From Salinarimonas chemoclinalis (GTDB lineage: Bacteria > Pseudomonadota > Alphaproteobacteria > Rhizobiales > Beijerinckiaceae): a stretch of 64,000 nt of DNA. Under the pieces are notes generated by a model that had not been told where the DNA came from, searched no databases, and was given only the letters and a program-made list of their open reading frames with translations. Position 1 is the first letter of the stretch. Every line of letters begins with the position of its first letter. The position numbers and the translations under genes were made by a program. This document shows, one piece after another, positions 42,400-50,703 of the stretch. The stretch is taken from contig NZ_JBGMWH010000003.1 of NCBI RefSeq assembly GCF_041514305.1, forward strand, positions 62,001 to 126,000. Direction: 5' to 3'.

Positions 42400-42570
42400 A
42401 TGAGCGGCCCTCGGCACCATCACCACCCGCACGACCACGCCCCGCGCGCCCGCGCGGCCGCGCCGACCCTGTCGCTGCTGCGGCTGTCCGCCGGGCAGCG
42501 GCTCGCCGGCGTGGGGGTCGTGCTCGTCGTCCTGTGGGCGGCGATCCTCTCCGTCGTCGGCTGGGCGTGA
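42400..42570 (+). CDS. His-rich single-pass membrane micropeptide of the zinc operon
   Basis: This is a 56-aa peptide with MSGPRHHHHPHDHAPRARA at the N-terminus (six His in ten residues) and one membrane helix near residues 34-53 (LAGVGVVLVVLWAAILSVVG). It ends 7 bp before znuC, and its ATG abuts the Zur-like site, so it is probably the first gene of a zinc-repressed operon. I recognise no family. A metal-binding accessory role in zinc uptake is inferred from composition and position. It may be a spurious frame, but the hydrophobic segment and operon spacing argue for a gene. Confidence 0.6.
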   Translation: MSGPRHHHHPHDHAPRARAAAPTLSLLRLSAGQRLAGVGVVLVVLWAAILSVVGWA

Positions 42571-42577
42571 GGGCGGC

Positions 42578-43318
<741 letters not shown>

Positions 43319-43325
43319 GCGCACG

Positions 43326-44204
43326 ATGCCCGCGATGATCTACGAGGCGCTCCTCGCCCCCTTTGTCGAGTTCGAGTTCATGCGCCGCGCCCTCGTCGGC
43401 GCGCTGGCGCTGGCGCTGGCGGCGGGGCCGATCGGCGTGTTCCTGATGCTGCGGCGGATGTCGCTGACGGGCGACGCGATGGCGCACGCGATCCTGCCGG
43501 GCGCGGCGATCGGCTTCCTCGTGTCGGGCCTGTGGCTGCCGGCGCTGACGCTCGGCGGCTTCGTCGCCGGCGTCGCGGTGGCGCTGGCGTCGGGCCTCGT
43601 CACGCGCTTGACCCGGCTCGGCGAGGACGCCTCGCTCGCGGCCTTCTACCTGCTGTCGCTGGCGCTCGGCGTGACGATCGTCTCCATGCGCGGCTCCAAC
43701 GTCGACCTGATGCACGTGCTCTTCGGCACGGTGCTCGCCCTCGACGACGGGGCGCTGCTCCTGATCGGCGCCATCGCCACCGTGACGCTGGGCGCGCTCG
43801 CGCTGATGTACCGGCCGCTCGTGCTCGAATGCGTCGACCCGGTCTTCCTCGGCTCGGTGAGCCGGGCGGGCGGTGTGGTCCACCTCGCCTTCCTGGTGCT
43901 CGTCGTGGCGAACCTCGTCGGCGGCTTCCAGGCGCTGGGCACGCTCCTCGCGGTCGGCCTGATGATGCTGCCGGCGGCGAGCGCGCGCTTCTGGGCGCGA
44001 GACGTCACCGGCATGATCGCGATCGCGACGGGGACGGGGATGCTGTCGGGGGCGGCGGGGCTGCTGCTCTCCTACCATTGGGAGCTGCCGGCGGGGCCGG
44101 CGATCATCCTGGTGGCCGGGGGCGCCTACCTCGTTTCCCTCCTCGTCGGCCCGGAGCGCGGCTTGCTGCGTCTCGCCTTCCCGGGTCGGCACCTGGAGGC
44201 GTGA
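43326..44204 (+). CDS. znuB: Zinc ABC transporter permease
   Basis: This 292-aa permease of the ABC-3 family has about eight helices. MRRALVGALALALAAGPIGVFLMLRRMSLTGDAMAHAILPGAAIGF is the diagnostic N-terminus (core RRMSLTGDAMAHA), and LGTLLAVGLMMLPAASARFWA the second signature. It exports nothing; it imports the metal delivered by ZnuA. It is separated from znuA by a 192-bp gap containing a repeat element. Confidence 0.9.
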   Translation: MPAMIYEALLAPFVEFEFMRRALVGALALALAAGPIGVFLMLRRMSLTGDAMAHAILPGAAIGFLVSGLWLPALTLGGFVAGVAVALASGLVTRLTRLGEDASLAAFYLLSLALGVTIVSMRGSNVDLMHVLFGTVLALDDGALLLIGAIATVTLGALALMYRPLVLECVDPVFLGSVSRAGGVVHLAFLVLVVANLVGGFQALGTLLAVGLMMLPAASARFWARDVTGMIAIATGTGMLSGAAGLLLSYHWELPAGPAIILVAGGAYLVSLLVGPERGLLRLAFPGRHLEA

Positions 44205-44214
44205 GGCCGGCCCG

Positions 44215-44345
44215 GTTCCTCCCCGCAGGGGAGGACGACGGCCGAAGGCCGGAGGGTGGGGAGGGCGGCGAGCCGGCCCGATCATCCGGCGAACGGCCCC
44301 ACCGCCCGCGCGTGCCGCGCGGACTCCTCCATCCGGGGAGGAACG
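44215..44345. repeat. Inverted-repeat element between znuB and znuA
   Basis: GTTCCTCCCC-GCA-GGGGAGGA (44215-44235) is mirrored by CTCCTCCATCCGGGGAGGAAC (44324-44344), and an inner GGGTGGGGAGGGCGG pairs with GCCCCACCGCCC. This long imperfect hairpin of 131 bp resembles the other intergenic elements in design but not in sequence, and fills most of the gap. Confidence 0.65.
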
Positions 44346-44396
44346 GGGTTGCGGACGGAATCGATGGTGTTCGAAACGCTGGAAGAGGGATCGATC

Positions 44397-45500
44397 ATGA
44401 CCACGAGACGTAATGTTCTAACGTTTCTCGCCGGGGCCGCCACGGCGCTCGCACTGGCGACGCCGGCCCTCGCGCAGGAGCGGCTGCCCGTGGTGGCCAC
44501 CTTTTCGATCCTGGGCGATCTCGTGGCGCAGGTGGGCGGCGAGCGCATCGCGCTCACCACGCTCGTCGGGCCGGATGGGGACGGGCACGTCTACTCCCCC
44601 ACGCCCGCGGACGCGCGCCGGGTGGCGCAGGCCGAGGTGGTCTTCGTGAACGGGCTCGAGTTCGAGGGGTGGATCGACCGGTTGATCGCCTCCTCCGGCA
44701 CCAAGGCCAGGATCGCGGTCGCGAGCGAGGGCATCGCGCTGCTCGAGACGGCGGAAGCGCACGATCACGACACCGACGATCACGGTCACGAACACGACCA
44801 CGCGCACGACGACCACGCGCACGGCCACGATCATGCCGAGGACGATCACGGCCACGACCATGCCCGCGACCATGACCACGACCACGACCATGACCACGAC
44901 CATGATCACGACCATGATCACGGTCATGATCACGCCGAGGCCGAGCACGCCCACGCCGACCACGCGCACGGCTTCTACGATCCCCACGCCTGGCAGGACG
45001 TCGAGAACGTCATCGTCTACGTGGGCAACATCCGCGATGCGCTGATCGCGGCCGATCCGGAGGGCGCGGACGCCTACCGCGCGAACGCGCAGGCCTACAC
45101 GACCGAGATCGAGGCGCTGCACGCGGAGATCAGGGCCGCCGTCGCCGCCATCCCCGAGGACGCGCGCACCGTGGTGACGAGCCACGACGCCTTCGGCTAC
45201 TTCGAGCGCGCCTACGGGCTCGCGTTCGTCGCACCCCAGGGCGTCTCGACCGAATCGGAGGCCTCGGCCCGCGACGTGGCGCTGCTGATCACGCAGATCC
45301 GCGAGACCGGCGCCGACGCGGTCTTCGTCGAGAGCATCACCGACGAGCGGCTGATGCGCCGCATCGCGGACGAGACCGGCGCCGCGATCGACGGCACGCT
45401 CTATTCGGACGCGCTCTCGGGCCCCGACGGCCCCGCCCCCACTTACATCGAGATGATGCGACACAATATGAGGACCCTGAGCGAGGCGCTCGGCTCCTGA
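44397..45500 (+). CDS. znuA: Zinc-binding periplasmic protein with long His/Asp loop
   Basis: This 367-aa protein has a signal peptide (about 1-26, ALA-QE) and the ZnuA/TroA (cluster A-I) fold. Zinc ligands are expected at H64 (DGHVYSP), H195 (YDPHAW), a third His in TSHDAFGYF (about 260) and an acid near VESITDER. Residues about 121-189 form a His/Asp/Glu-rich loop with about 40 His, much longer than the typical loop, built from near-perfect hexanucleotide units. It scavenges zinc for ZnuBC. ATG 44397 follows GAGGGA. A Zur-like sequence lies within the first codons. Confidence 0.93.
   Translation: MTTRRNVLTFLAGAATALALATPALAQERLPVVATFSILGDLVAQVGGERIALTTLVGPDGDGHVYSPTPADARRVAQAEVVFVNGLEFEGWIDRLIASSGTKARIAVASEGIALLETAEAHDHDTDDHGHEHDHAHDDHAHGHDHAEDDHGHDHARDHDHDHDHDHDHDHDHDHGHDHAEAEHAHADHAHGFYDPHAWQDVENVIVYVGNIRDALIAADPEGADAYRANAQAYTTEIEALHAEIRAAVAAIPEDARTVVTSHDAFGYFERAYGLAFVAPQGVSTESEASARDVALLITQIRETGADAVFVESITDERLMRRIADETGAAIDGTLYSDALSGPDGPAPTYIEMMRHNMRTLSEALGS
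44410..44427. promoter_or_regulatory. Zur-like sequence inside the start of znuA
   Basis: GTAATGTTCTAACGTTTC resembles the alphaproteobacterial Zur box GTAATGTAATAACATTAC at 14 of 18 positions. Its reverse complement shares GAAACGTTA with the site at 42377. It uses rare codons for this genome (AAT, GTT, CTA) at codons 6-9. Operators inside coding starts are unusual, so this is tentative. Confidence 0.4.
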
Positions 45501-45579
45501 GCCGTGCCGGCCGCGCACGCCGTCATCCCAAGGAGCCCCGGCGCCCGGCGCCGGGGCGGATCGCGAGAGCGAGACACGC

Positions 45580-46545
45580 ATGTCAGACGACAAGATCCCC
45601 GTCACCGTCCTCACCGGCTATCTCGGCGCCGGCAAGACGACGCTCCTGAATCGCATCCTCTCGGAGCAGCACGGCAAGCGCTACGCCGTCGTCGTCAACG
45701 AGTTCGGCGAGGTGGGCATCGACAACGACCTCGTCGTGGGCGCCGACGAGGAAGTCTTCGAGATGAACAACGGCTGCATCTGCTGCACGGTCCGCGGAGA
45801 TCTCATCCGCATCATGGACGGGCTGATGAAGCGCAAGGGGCGGTTCGACGCGATCATCGTCGAGACGACCGGGCTCGCCGACCCCGCGCCGGTGGCGCAG
45901 ACCTTCTTCGTCGACCAGGACGTCTCCGACAACGCCCGCCTCGACGCCATCGTCACCGTCGCGGACGCCAAGTGGCTCGCCGAGCGCCTGGCGGACGCGC
46001 CGGAGGCCAAGAACCAGGTCGCCTTCGCCGACGTGATCCTGCTCAACAAGGTCGACCTCGTCTCCGCGGACGAGCTGGCCGAGGTCGAGGGCCGCATCCG
46101 CGCGATCAACCCCTACGCCCGTCTCCACCGGACGGAGCGCTGCGCGGTGCCGCTCGACGCGGTGCTGGGGCGCAACGCCTTCGACCTCGAGCGCATCCTC
46201 GAGATCGAGCCCGACTTCCTGGAGGAGGGTCACCACCATCACCACGACGAGGACATGCAGTCCGTCTCGGTGACGATCGAGGGCGAGGTCGACCCCGCCA
46301 AGTTCATGCCCTGGATCTCCGACTACACGCAGGTCGAGGGGCCGAGCATCCTGCGCTGCAAGGGCATCGTCGCCTTCCCGGACGAGCCGAAGCGCTTCGT
46401 CTTCCAGGGCGTGCACATGATCCTCGACGGCGACGTCCAGGGCGACTGGCGCCCCGACGAGCCCCGCCGCTCGCGGGTCGTCTTCATCGGGCGTGGCCTG
46501 AAGGCGGACGAGATCCGCGCGGGCTTCCTCGCCTGCGCCGCTTGA
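45580..46545 (+). CDS. COG0523 GTPase, zinc-related metallochaperone (CobW/ZigA-like)
   Basis: This 321-aa G3E GTPase has Walker A GYLGAGKTT at about 13-21, the family metal site CxCC (C66, C68, C69 in NGCICCTV), NKVDL near 152-156 and a His cluster EEGHHHHHDED (about 216-226). The C-terminal CobW_C domain follows. Proximity to znuA and the His cluster suggest the zinc-allocation subgroup (ZigA/ZagA) and not cobalamin synthesis (no cob genes nearby). ATG 45580 lies 79 bp past znuA, and the start follows GAGAGCGAGACACGC. Confidence 0.88.
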   Translation: MSDDKIPVTVLTGYLGAGKTTLLNRILSEQHGKRYAVVVNEFGEVGIDNDLVVGADEEVFEMNNGCICCTVRGDLIRIMDGLMKRKGRFDAIIVETTGLADPAPVAQTFFVDQDVSDNARLDAIVTVADAKWLAERLADAPEAKNQVAFADVILLNKVDLVSADELAEVEGRIRAINPYARLHRTERCAVPLDAVLGRNAFDLERILEIEPDFLEEGHHHHHDEDMQSVSVTIEGEVDPAKFMPWISDYTQVEGPSILRCKGIVAFPDEPKRFVFQGVHMILDGDVQGDWRPDEPRRSRVVFIGRGLKADEIRAGFLACAA

Positions 46546-46633
46546 CCGGGACGGGCGCGCCACCACATCGTGGGGACGGGGCGAGCGCGCATCGCGGGCC
46601 CCGTCCCCGTTCCCCGTGACCCCCGAGACCGCC

Positions 46634-47194
46634 ATGTTCATCCAGACCGAAGCCACGCCGAACCCCGCGACGCTCAAGTTCCTGCCCGGCCGGGTCGTGA
46701 TGGAGCGCGGCACGTTCGACGCGCGCGCCGCCGAGGGCGCGGAGGGCTCGCCGCTCGCGCAGCGCCTGTTCGCGATCCCCGGCGTCGCCGGCGTATTCTT
46801 CGGCTACGACTTCGTGACGATCACGAAGGGCGAGGGCGAGTGGCAGCACCTCAAGCCCGCGATCCTCGGCGCGATCATGGAGCACTTCATGTCGGGCCAG
46901 CCGATCGTGGCGGACGCGGGCCCGGCCGAGGCGGCGGAGGGCGAGGAGTTCTTCGAGCCGTCCGACGCCGACACGGTGGCGACGATCAAGGACCTGATCG
47001 AGACGCGGGTGCGCCCGGCGGTGGCCGGCGACGGCGGCGACATCACCTTCCGCGGCTATCGCGACGGCATCGTCTACCTCGCCATGAAGGGCGCCTGCGC
47101 CGGCTGCCCGTCCTCCACGGCCACGCTCAAGCACGGCATCCAGAACCTCCTGCGCCATTTCGTGCCGGAGGTGCAGGAAGTCCAGCAGCTGTGA
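46634..47194 (+). CDS. NifU-family iron-sulfur scaffold protein (Nfu)
   Basis: This 186-aa protein has the Nfu N-terminal domain (MFIQTEATPNPATLKFLPGR) and the NifU C-terminal domain with the CxxC cluster-binding pair GACAGCPSSTATLKHGI. It delivers 4Fe-4S or 2Fe-2S clusters. The start at ATG 46634 is the family-typical MFIQTEATPN; a GTG at 46616 gives six more residues. It normally heads the tsaB-rimI block in Rhizobiales; here hicAB and a nitroreductase gene lie between. Confidence 0.93.
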   Translation: MFIQTEATPNPATLKFLPGRVVMERGTFDARAAEGAEGSPLAQRLFAIPGVAGVFFGYDFVTITKGEGEWQHLKPAILGAIMEHFMSGQPIVADAGPAEAAEGEEFFEPSDADTVATIKDLIETRVRPAVAGDGGDITFRGYRDGIVYLAMKGACAGCPSSTATLKHGIQNLLRHFVPEVQEVQQL

Positions 47195-47232
47195 GGCGCG
47201 GGGTGGTTCGCTCGCACGATCGATTGGGGGCA

Positions 47233-47261
47233 TTGCGAGCGTGGGGGTGGAGCTGCTAGTC
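47233..47261 (+). promoter_or_regulatory. Candidate promoter of hicAB, leaderless
   Basis: TTGCGA (47233-47238), a 17-bp spacer and CTAGTC (47256-47261) lie just upstream of the hicA ATG (47269). Transcription would begin about at the start codon. Confidence 0.4.
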
Positions 47262-47268
47262 TGCTTGC

Positions 47269-47523
47269 ATGAACAGCAAGCATCGAAAGACGCTCGATGC
47301 GATCTTCACCGATCCGGCACCGACCAGTCTGCCCTGGTCGGCGGTCGAAGCGCTGTTCGTGGCTCTGGGGTGCGAGGTCATCGAGGGAAGCGGCTCCCGC
47401 GTTCGTTTTGTGCGCGACGGCGTGGTGGCGACGTTTCACCGACCGCACCCCGCGAAGGAAGCGAAGCGGTATCAAGTCCGTGAAGCTCGAGCATTCCTGA
47501 TAGACTTGGGAGTTCGGCCATGA
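47269..47523 (+). CDS. hicA: HicA-family toxin
   Basis: This 84-aa double-stranded-RNA-binding-like mRNA interferase toxin is recognised by LGCEVIEGSGSRVRFV and FHRPHPAKEAKRYQVREARAFLIDLGV. Classical HicA has GSH with the catalytic His; here that position is Arg (GSR), as in a related subgroup where the FHRPH His may substitute. It overlaps hicB by 4 bp (ATGA). Its base composition is visibly lower in GC than its neighbours, suggesting acquisition. Confidence 0.82.
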   Translation: MNSKHRKTLDAIFTDPAPTSLPWSAVEALFVALGCEVIEGSGSRVRFVRDGVVATFHRPHPAKEAKRYQVREARAFLIDLGVRP

Positions 47524-47861
47524 GCCTGCTCAGCTACAAGGGTTACAGGGCGACGATCACGTTCGATGCCGATGACGAGATCTTTGTCGGCCGTATCCTC
47601 GGCATTCGGGATTTCGTCAGCTTCCACGCCGATAACGTTGCGGAGCTCAAAGCTTCTTTTGAGGAAGCCGTAGACGATTACGTGGCGACTTGCGCGAAGA
47701 TCGGCAAGTCGCCAGAGAAGTCGTTCTCGGGCAATCTCATGCTCCGCATCGACCCGTCGGTCCACGCGGCCGCGGCTACGGCGGCCGAATCGAGCGGGAA
47801 GAGCCTCAACCAGTGGAGTGAGGAAGTCCTGCGCGACGCCGCATCACGCGCGATGACCTGA
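47520..47861 (+). CDS. hicB: HicB-family antitoxin
   Basis: This 113-aa antitoxin has a degenerate RNase-H-like N-terminal domain (YRATITFDADDEIFVGRILGI, FHADNVAELKASFEEAVDDYVATC). A ribbon-helix-helix C-terminus (NLMLRIDPSVHAAAATAAESSGKSLNQWSEEVL) binds operator DNA. It overlaps hicA by 4 bp. Lower GC than the surrounding genes. Confidence 0.85.
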   Translation: MSLLSYKGYRATITFDADDEIFVGRILGIRDFVSFHADNVAELKASFEEAVDDYVATCAKIGKSPEKSFSGNLMLRIDPSVHAAAATAAESSGKSLNQWSEEVLRDAASRAMT

Positions 47862-47947
47862 TCGAGACCAGAGGCGGCGCCCCTCGAAACTTGCCACCTC
47901 CAGGCCTATGTCCGCCTCGTCCCCACGAACGAGGATCGCGACAGCCG

Positions 47948-48556
47948 ATGATCGAGCCGAGCTCCAGCCGCCCCCTCTCCGACGCCGCCCTCGACCGGCT
48001 CTTCCGCGAGGCGCGCACGCACAACGCCTGGCGCGACGAGCCCGTCCCCGAGACGACGCTGCGCGCGCTCGCCGACCTGATGAAGATGGGCCCGACGAGC
48101 GCCAATTGCTGCCCGGCGCGGGTCGTCTTCGTCGTCTCGCGCCAGGCCAAGGCGCGGCTCGAGCCGCATCTCTCGGCGGGCAACCGGGCCAAGACCATGG
48201 CGGCGCCGGTGACCGCGATCGTCGGCTACGACATGCGATTCTACGAGAAGCTCGATCGGCTCTTCCCGCACGAGCCCGAGGCGCCCTCCTGGTTCAACTC
48301 CTCGCAGGAGAAGATCCGCGCGAACGCCACCCGCAACGGCGCGCTGCAGGTGGCCTACCTCATCCTCGCGGCGCGCTCGCTCGGGCTCGATTGCGGGCCG
48401 ATGACCGGGTTCGACGCGCCCGGCGTGACGAAGGCCTTCTTCGAAGGTACCGCGGTAGAGGCCGACGTGCTCGTCAACCTCGGGCACGGCGATCCCTCGG
48501 GGGTGAAGCCGCGGCTCCCGCGTTTTTCGTTCGAGGAATTCTGCGCGATCGCGTAA
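47948..48556 (+). CDS. Nitroreductase-family protein, RutE-like malonic semialdehyde reductase
   Basis: This 202-aa flavoprotein has RTHNAWRDEPVPETTLRALADLMKMGPTSANCCPARVVFV, a RutE/HadB-like FMN and substrate N-terminus, and GLDCGPMTGFDAPGVTKAFF. RutE reduces malonic semialdehyde in pyrimidine breakdown, but no other rut gene is adjacent, so general NAD(P)H oxidoreductase function is as likely. ATG 47948 has a weak ribosome-binding site. Confidence 0.85.
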   Translation: MIEPSSSRPLSDAALDRLFREARTHNAWRDEPVPETTLRALADLMKMGPTSANCCPARVVFVVSRQAKARLEPHLSAGNRAKTMAAPVTAIVGYDMRFYEKLDRLFPHEPEAPSWFNSSQEKIRANATRNGALQVAYLILAARSLGLDCGPMTGFDAPGVTKAFFEGTAVEADVLVNLGHGDPSGVKPRLPRFSFEEFCAIA

Positions 48557-48604
48557 AGCTCTCGGGACGAACGAACGAGACCGGACGTCCCGACGAGGCC
48601 CCCT

Positions 48605-49285
48605 TTGCGTATCCTCGCCATCGACACGGCGCTCGAGGCCTGCTCCGCCTGCGTGCTCGACGCGGGCGCGAGCGCACCCCTCGCGCGCGAGCATATCCTC
48701 ATGCAGCGCGGCCACGCCGAGGCGCTGCTGCCCCTCGTGGCGCGGGTGATGGCGGGCGTGCCCGGCGGGTTCGGGAGCCTCGACCGGATCGCCGTGACCA
48801 TCGGGCCGGGCAGCTTCACCGGCCTGCGGGTCGGCATCGCGGCGGCCCGCGCCATCGGGCTCGCCGCGAAGGCGCCGGTCGTGGGCGTCTCGACGCTGTC
48901 GGCGCTGCTCGCGCCCCTCGTCGCCTCCGCCGACCGCCGGCTGCTCGCGGCGGCGATCGACGCCCGCCACGGCGCCGTCTACTTCCAGGCCGTGGCGCCC
49001 GGCGGGCGAACCGTCGTGGCGCCGGCGCACATGCCGGTGCGCGACGCCGTGCGCTACCTCGGCTCGGGGGCCGTGATCAGCGGCTCGGGCGGCCCGATCG
49101 TCGCTGCGGAAGCGATGCAGAGCGGCATCGACGTCACCCTCGCGGACGCCGAGCCCGCCCCCGAGATCGCCTGGGTCGCACGGCTCGGGCTCGCCGCCGA
49201 TCCCGGCGGCGCGCTCCCCAAGCCCCTCTACCTGCGCGCGCCCGACGCCCGGCCGCAGGACGGCGCGCGCATCGCGAGGCGCTGA
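48605..49285 (+). CDS. tsaB: tRNA threonylcarbamoyladenosine biosynthesis protein TsaB
   Basis: This 226-aa partner of TsaD in t6A synthesis begins MRILAIDTALEACSACVLD and has the core GPGSFTGLRVGIAAARAIGLA. The start is TTG 48605. Its stop overlaps the rimI start by one base (TGATG). Conserved placement between nfu and rimI. Confidence 0.93.
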   Translation: MRILAIDTALEACSACVLDAGASAPLAREHILMQRGHAEALLPLVARVMAGVPGGFGSLDRIAVTIGPGSFTGLRVGIAAARAIGLAAKAPVVGVSTLSALLAPLVASADRRLLAAAIDARHGAVYFQAVAPGGRTVVAPAHMPVRDAVRYLGSGAVISGSGGPIVAAEAMQSGIDVTLADAEPAPEIAWVARLGLAADPGGALPKPLYLRAPDARPQDGARIARR

Positions 49286-49767
49286 TGCCGCCCTGGCGTA
49301 CCGCATCGAAGCCGCTGCCCGTCGTCACGCCGCTGCTGCCGGCGCACGCCCCCGCCTGCGCGGCCATCCACGCCGCGAGCTTCGCGCACGGCTGGAGCCC
49401 GACAGACGTCGAGGGCCTGATCAGCGACCGCGGAGTCGTCGCCGACGGCCTCTTCCTCGGCGATCCCCGGCGGCCGAAGGGGTTCGTCCTCTCGCGCGCG
49501 GTGATCGACGAGGCGGAGATCCTCACCATCGCGCTGGACGCCGCCGTGCGCGGCCGCGGCCTCTCGCGCGCCCTGCTGGAGCGCCATCTCGAGGCGCTGC
49601 GGCGCGCGGGCGTGACACGGCTCCACCTCGAGGTCGACGAGGCCAACGCCCCCGCGCGCGCGCTCTACGCCCGCCTGGGCTTCGCGCGCGTGGGGCGCCG
49701 CGAGGGCTACTATCGGCGCCCCGACGGCACCAGCGCCGCGGCGCTGACGCTGGCGCTCGATCTCTGA
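49285..49767 (+). CDS. rimI: GNAT acetyltransferase, RimI-like
   Basis: This 160-aa protein has a GNAT fold with the acetyl-CoA loop VRGRGLSRALLERHLEAL (Q/RxxGxG/A in the form RGRGLSRA) and LHLEVDEANAPARALYARLGFARVGRREGYY, the RimI C-terminal signature. It would acetylate the N-terminus of ribosomal protein S18 by family. It follows tsaB directly and is 9 bp upstream of plsC. Confidence 0.88.
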   Translation: MPPWRTASKPLPVVTPLLPAHAPACAAIHAASFAHGWSPTDVEGLISDRGVVADGLFLGDPRRPKGFVLSRAVIDEAEILTIALDAAVRGRGLSRALLERHLEALRRAGVTRLHLEVDEANAPARALYARLGFARVGRREGYYRRPDGTSAAALTLALDL

Positions 49768-49776
49768 GGAGCGGCG

Positions 49777-50592
49777 ATGGCGGGTCTCTCGAAGGCGCTG
49801 CGCCTCCTCGTGCTCGTGCTCGCGCTCGTCGTGCTGATCGGCCCGCAGGCCGTCGGCGTGCGCGCGCATTGGGCGATCGCGCGGCGCATCCCCGTCCTGT
49901 TCCATCGCATCGCGCTCTGGGCGCTCGGCGTGCGCGTGAGCGAGATCGGCCATCCGCCGAAGGAGACGCCCACCCTCGTGCTGGCCAACCACGTCTCCTG
50001 GCTCGACATCCTGGTGCTGGGCAGCCTGCGGCCGCTCTCCTTCGTGGCGAAGGCCGAGATCGCCTCATGGCCGCTCTTCGGCACGCTCGCGCGGCTGCAG
50101 CGCTCGATCTTCATCGAGCGCGAGCGCAAGGCGGCGACCGCGGAGGTCAACGCCACCATCGCCCGCCGGCTCGCCCGCGGCGAGCTGATCGTGCTCTTCG
50201 CCGAAGGCACGACCGGGGACGGTGGGCGCATCCTCCCCTTCCGCACCTCGCTCGTCGGCGCCGCCCGGCTCGCGCTGGCGGACCACCGGCTCGACGCGAT
50301 CGCGCTCCAGCCGCTCTCCCTCGTCTACGCGCGCCGCGACGGCCTGCCGCTCGATCGTCGCGAGCGGCCGGAAATCGCCTGGTACGGCGACATGGACCTC
50401 CTGCCGCACCTGAAGGGCGTCGTCGCCGGCGGGCCGATCGACGTCGAGATCCGCTGGGGCGCGCCGATTCCCTTCGACGCGCACACCGACCGCAAGCGCG
50501 CCGCCGCCCGCGCGGAGGACGAGGTCCGGCGCGGGCTCAACGCCGGGCTCGGCCGGCACGGCGAGCCGCCGGCGCCGCATCCCACGCGCTGA
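49777..50592 (+). CDS. plsC: 1-acyl-sn-glycerol-3-phosphate acyltransferase
   Basis: This 271-aa acyltransferase has NHVSWLDI (H72, D77; HX4D motif) and the FAEGTTGDGGRILPFR motif. An N-terminal membrane helix lies near residues 7-25. It makes phosphatidic acid. In many Rhizobiales a fur/mur-like gene lies between rimI and plsC; here the two are 9 bp apart and no such gene is present. Confidence 0.92.
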   Translation: MAGLSKALRLLVLVLALVVLIGPQAVGVRAHWAIARRIPVLFHRIALWALGVRVSEIGHPPKETPTLVLANHVSWLDILVLGSLRPLSFVAKAEIASWPLFGTLARLQRSIFIERERKAATAEVNATIARRLARGELIVLFAEGTTGDGGRILPFRTSLVGAARLALADHRLDAIALQPLSLVYARRDGLPLDRRERPEIAWYGDMDLLPHLKGVVAGGPIDVEIRWGAPIPFDAHTDRKRAAARAEDEVRRGLNAGLGRHGEPPAPHPTR

Positions 50593-50703
50593 ATGCCCGC
50601 CGACGGCGCGCTCTTCGGCCGAACCGGACAATTCGAGCATTCGATTCAACGCTCCCGAGAAGCCGCCGGCCCTAGTGTTTCCCCTCGGGAGGCACGAGGA
50701 GCC

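Noticed and set aside
44757..44973. Microsatellite or CRISPR-like array
   Set aside because: The hexamer repeats encode the His/Asp loop of ZnuA in frame.
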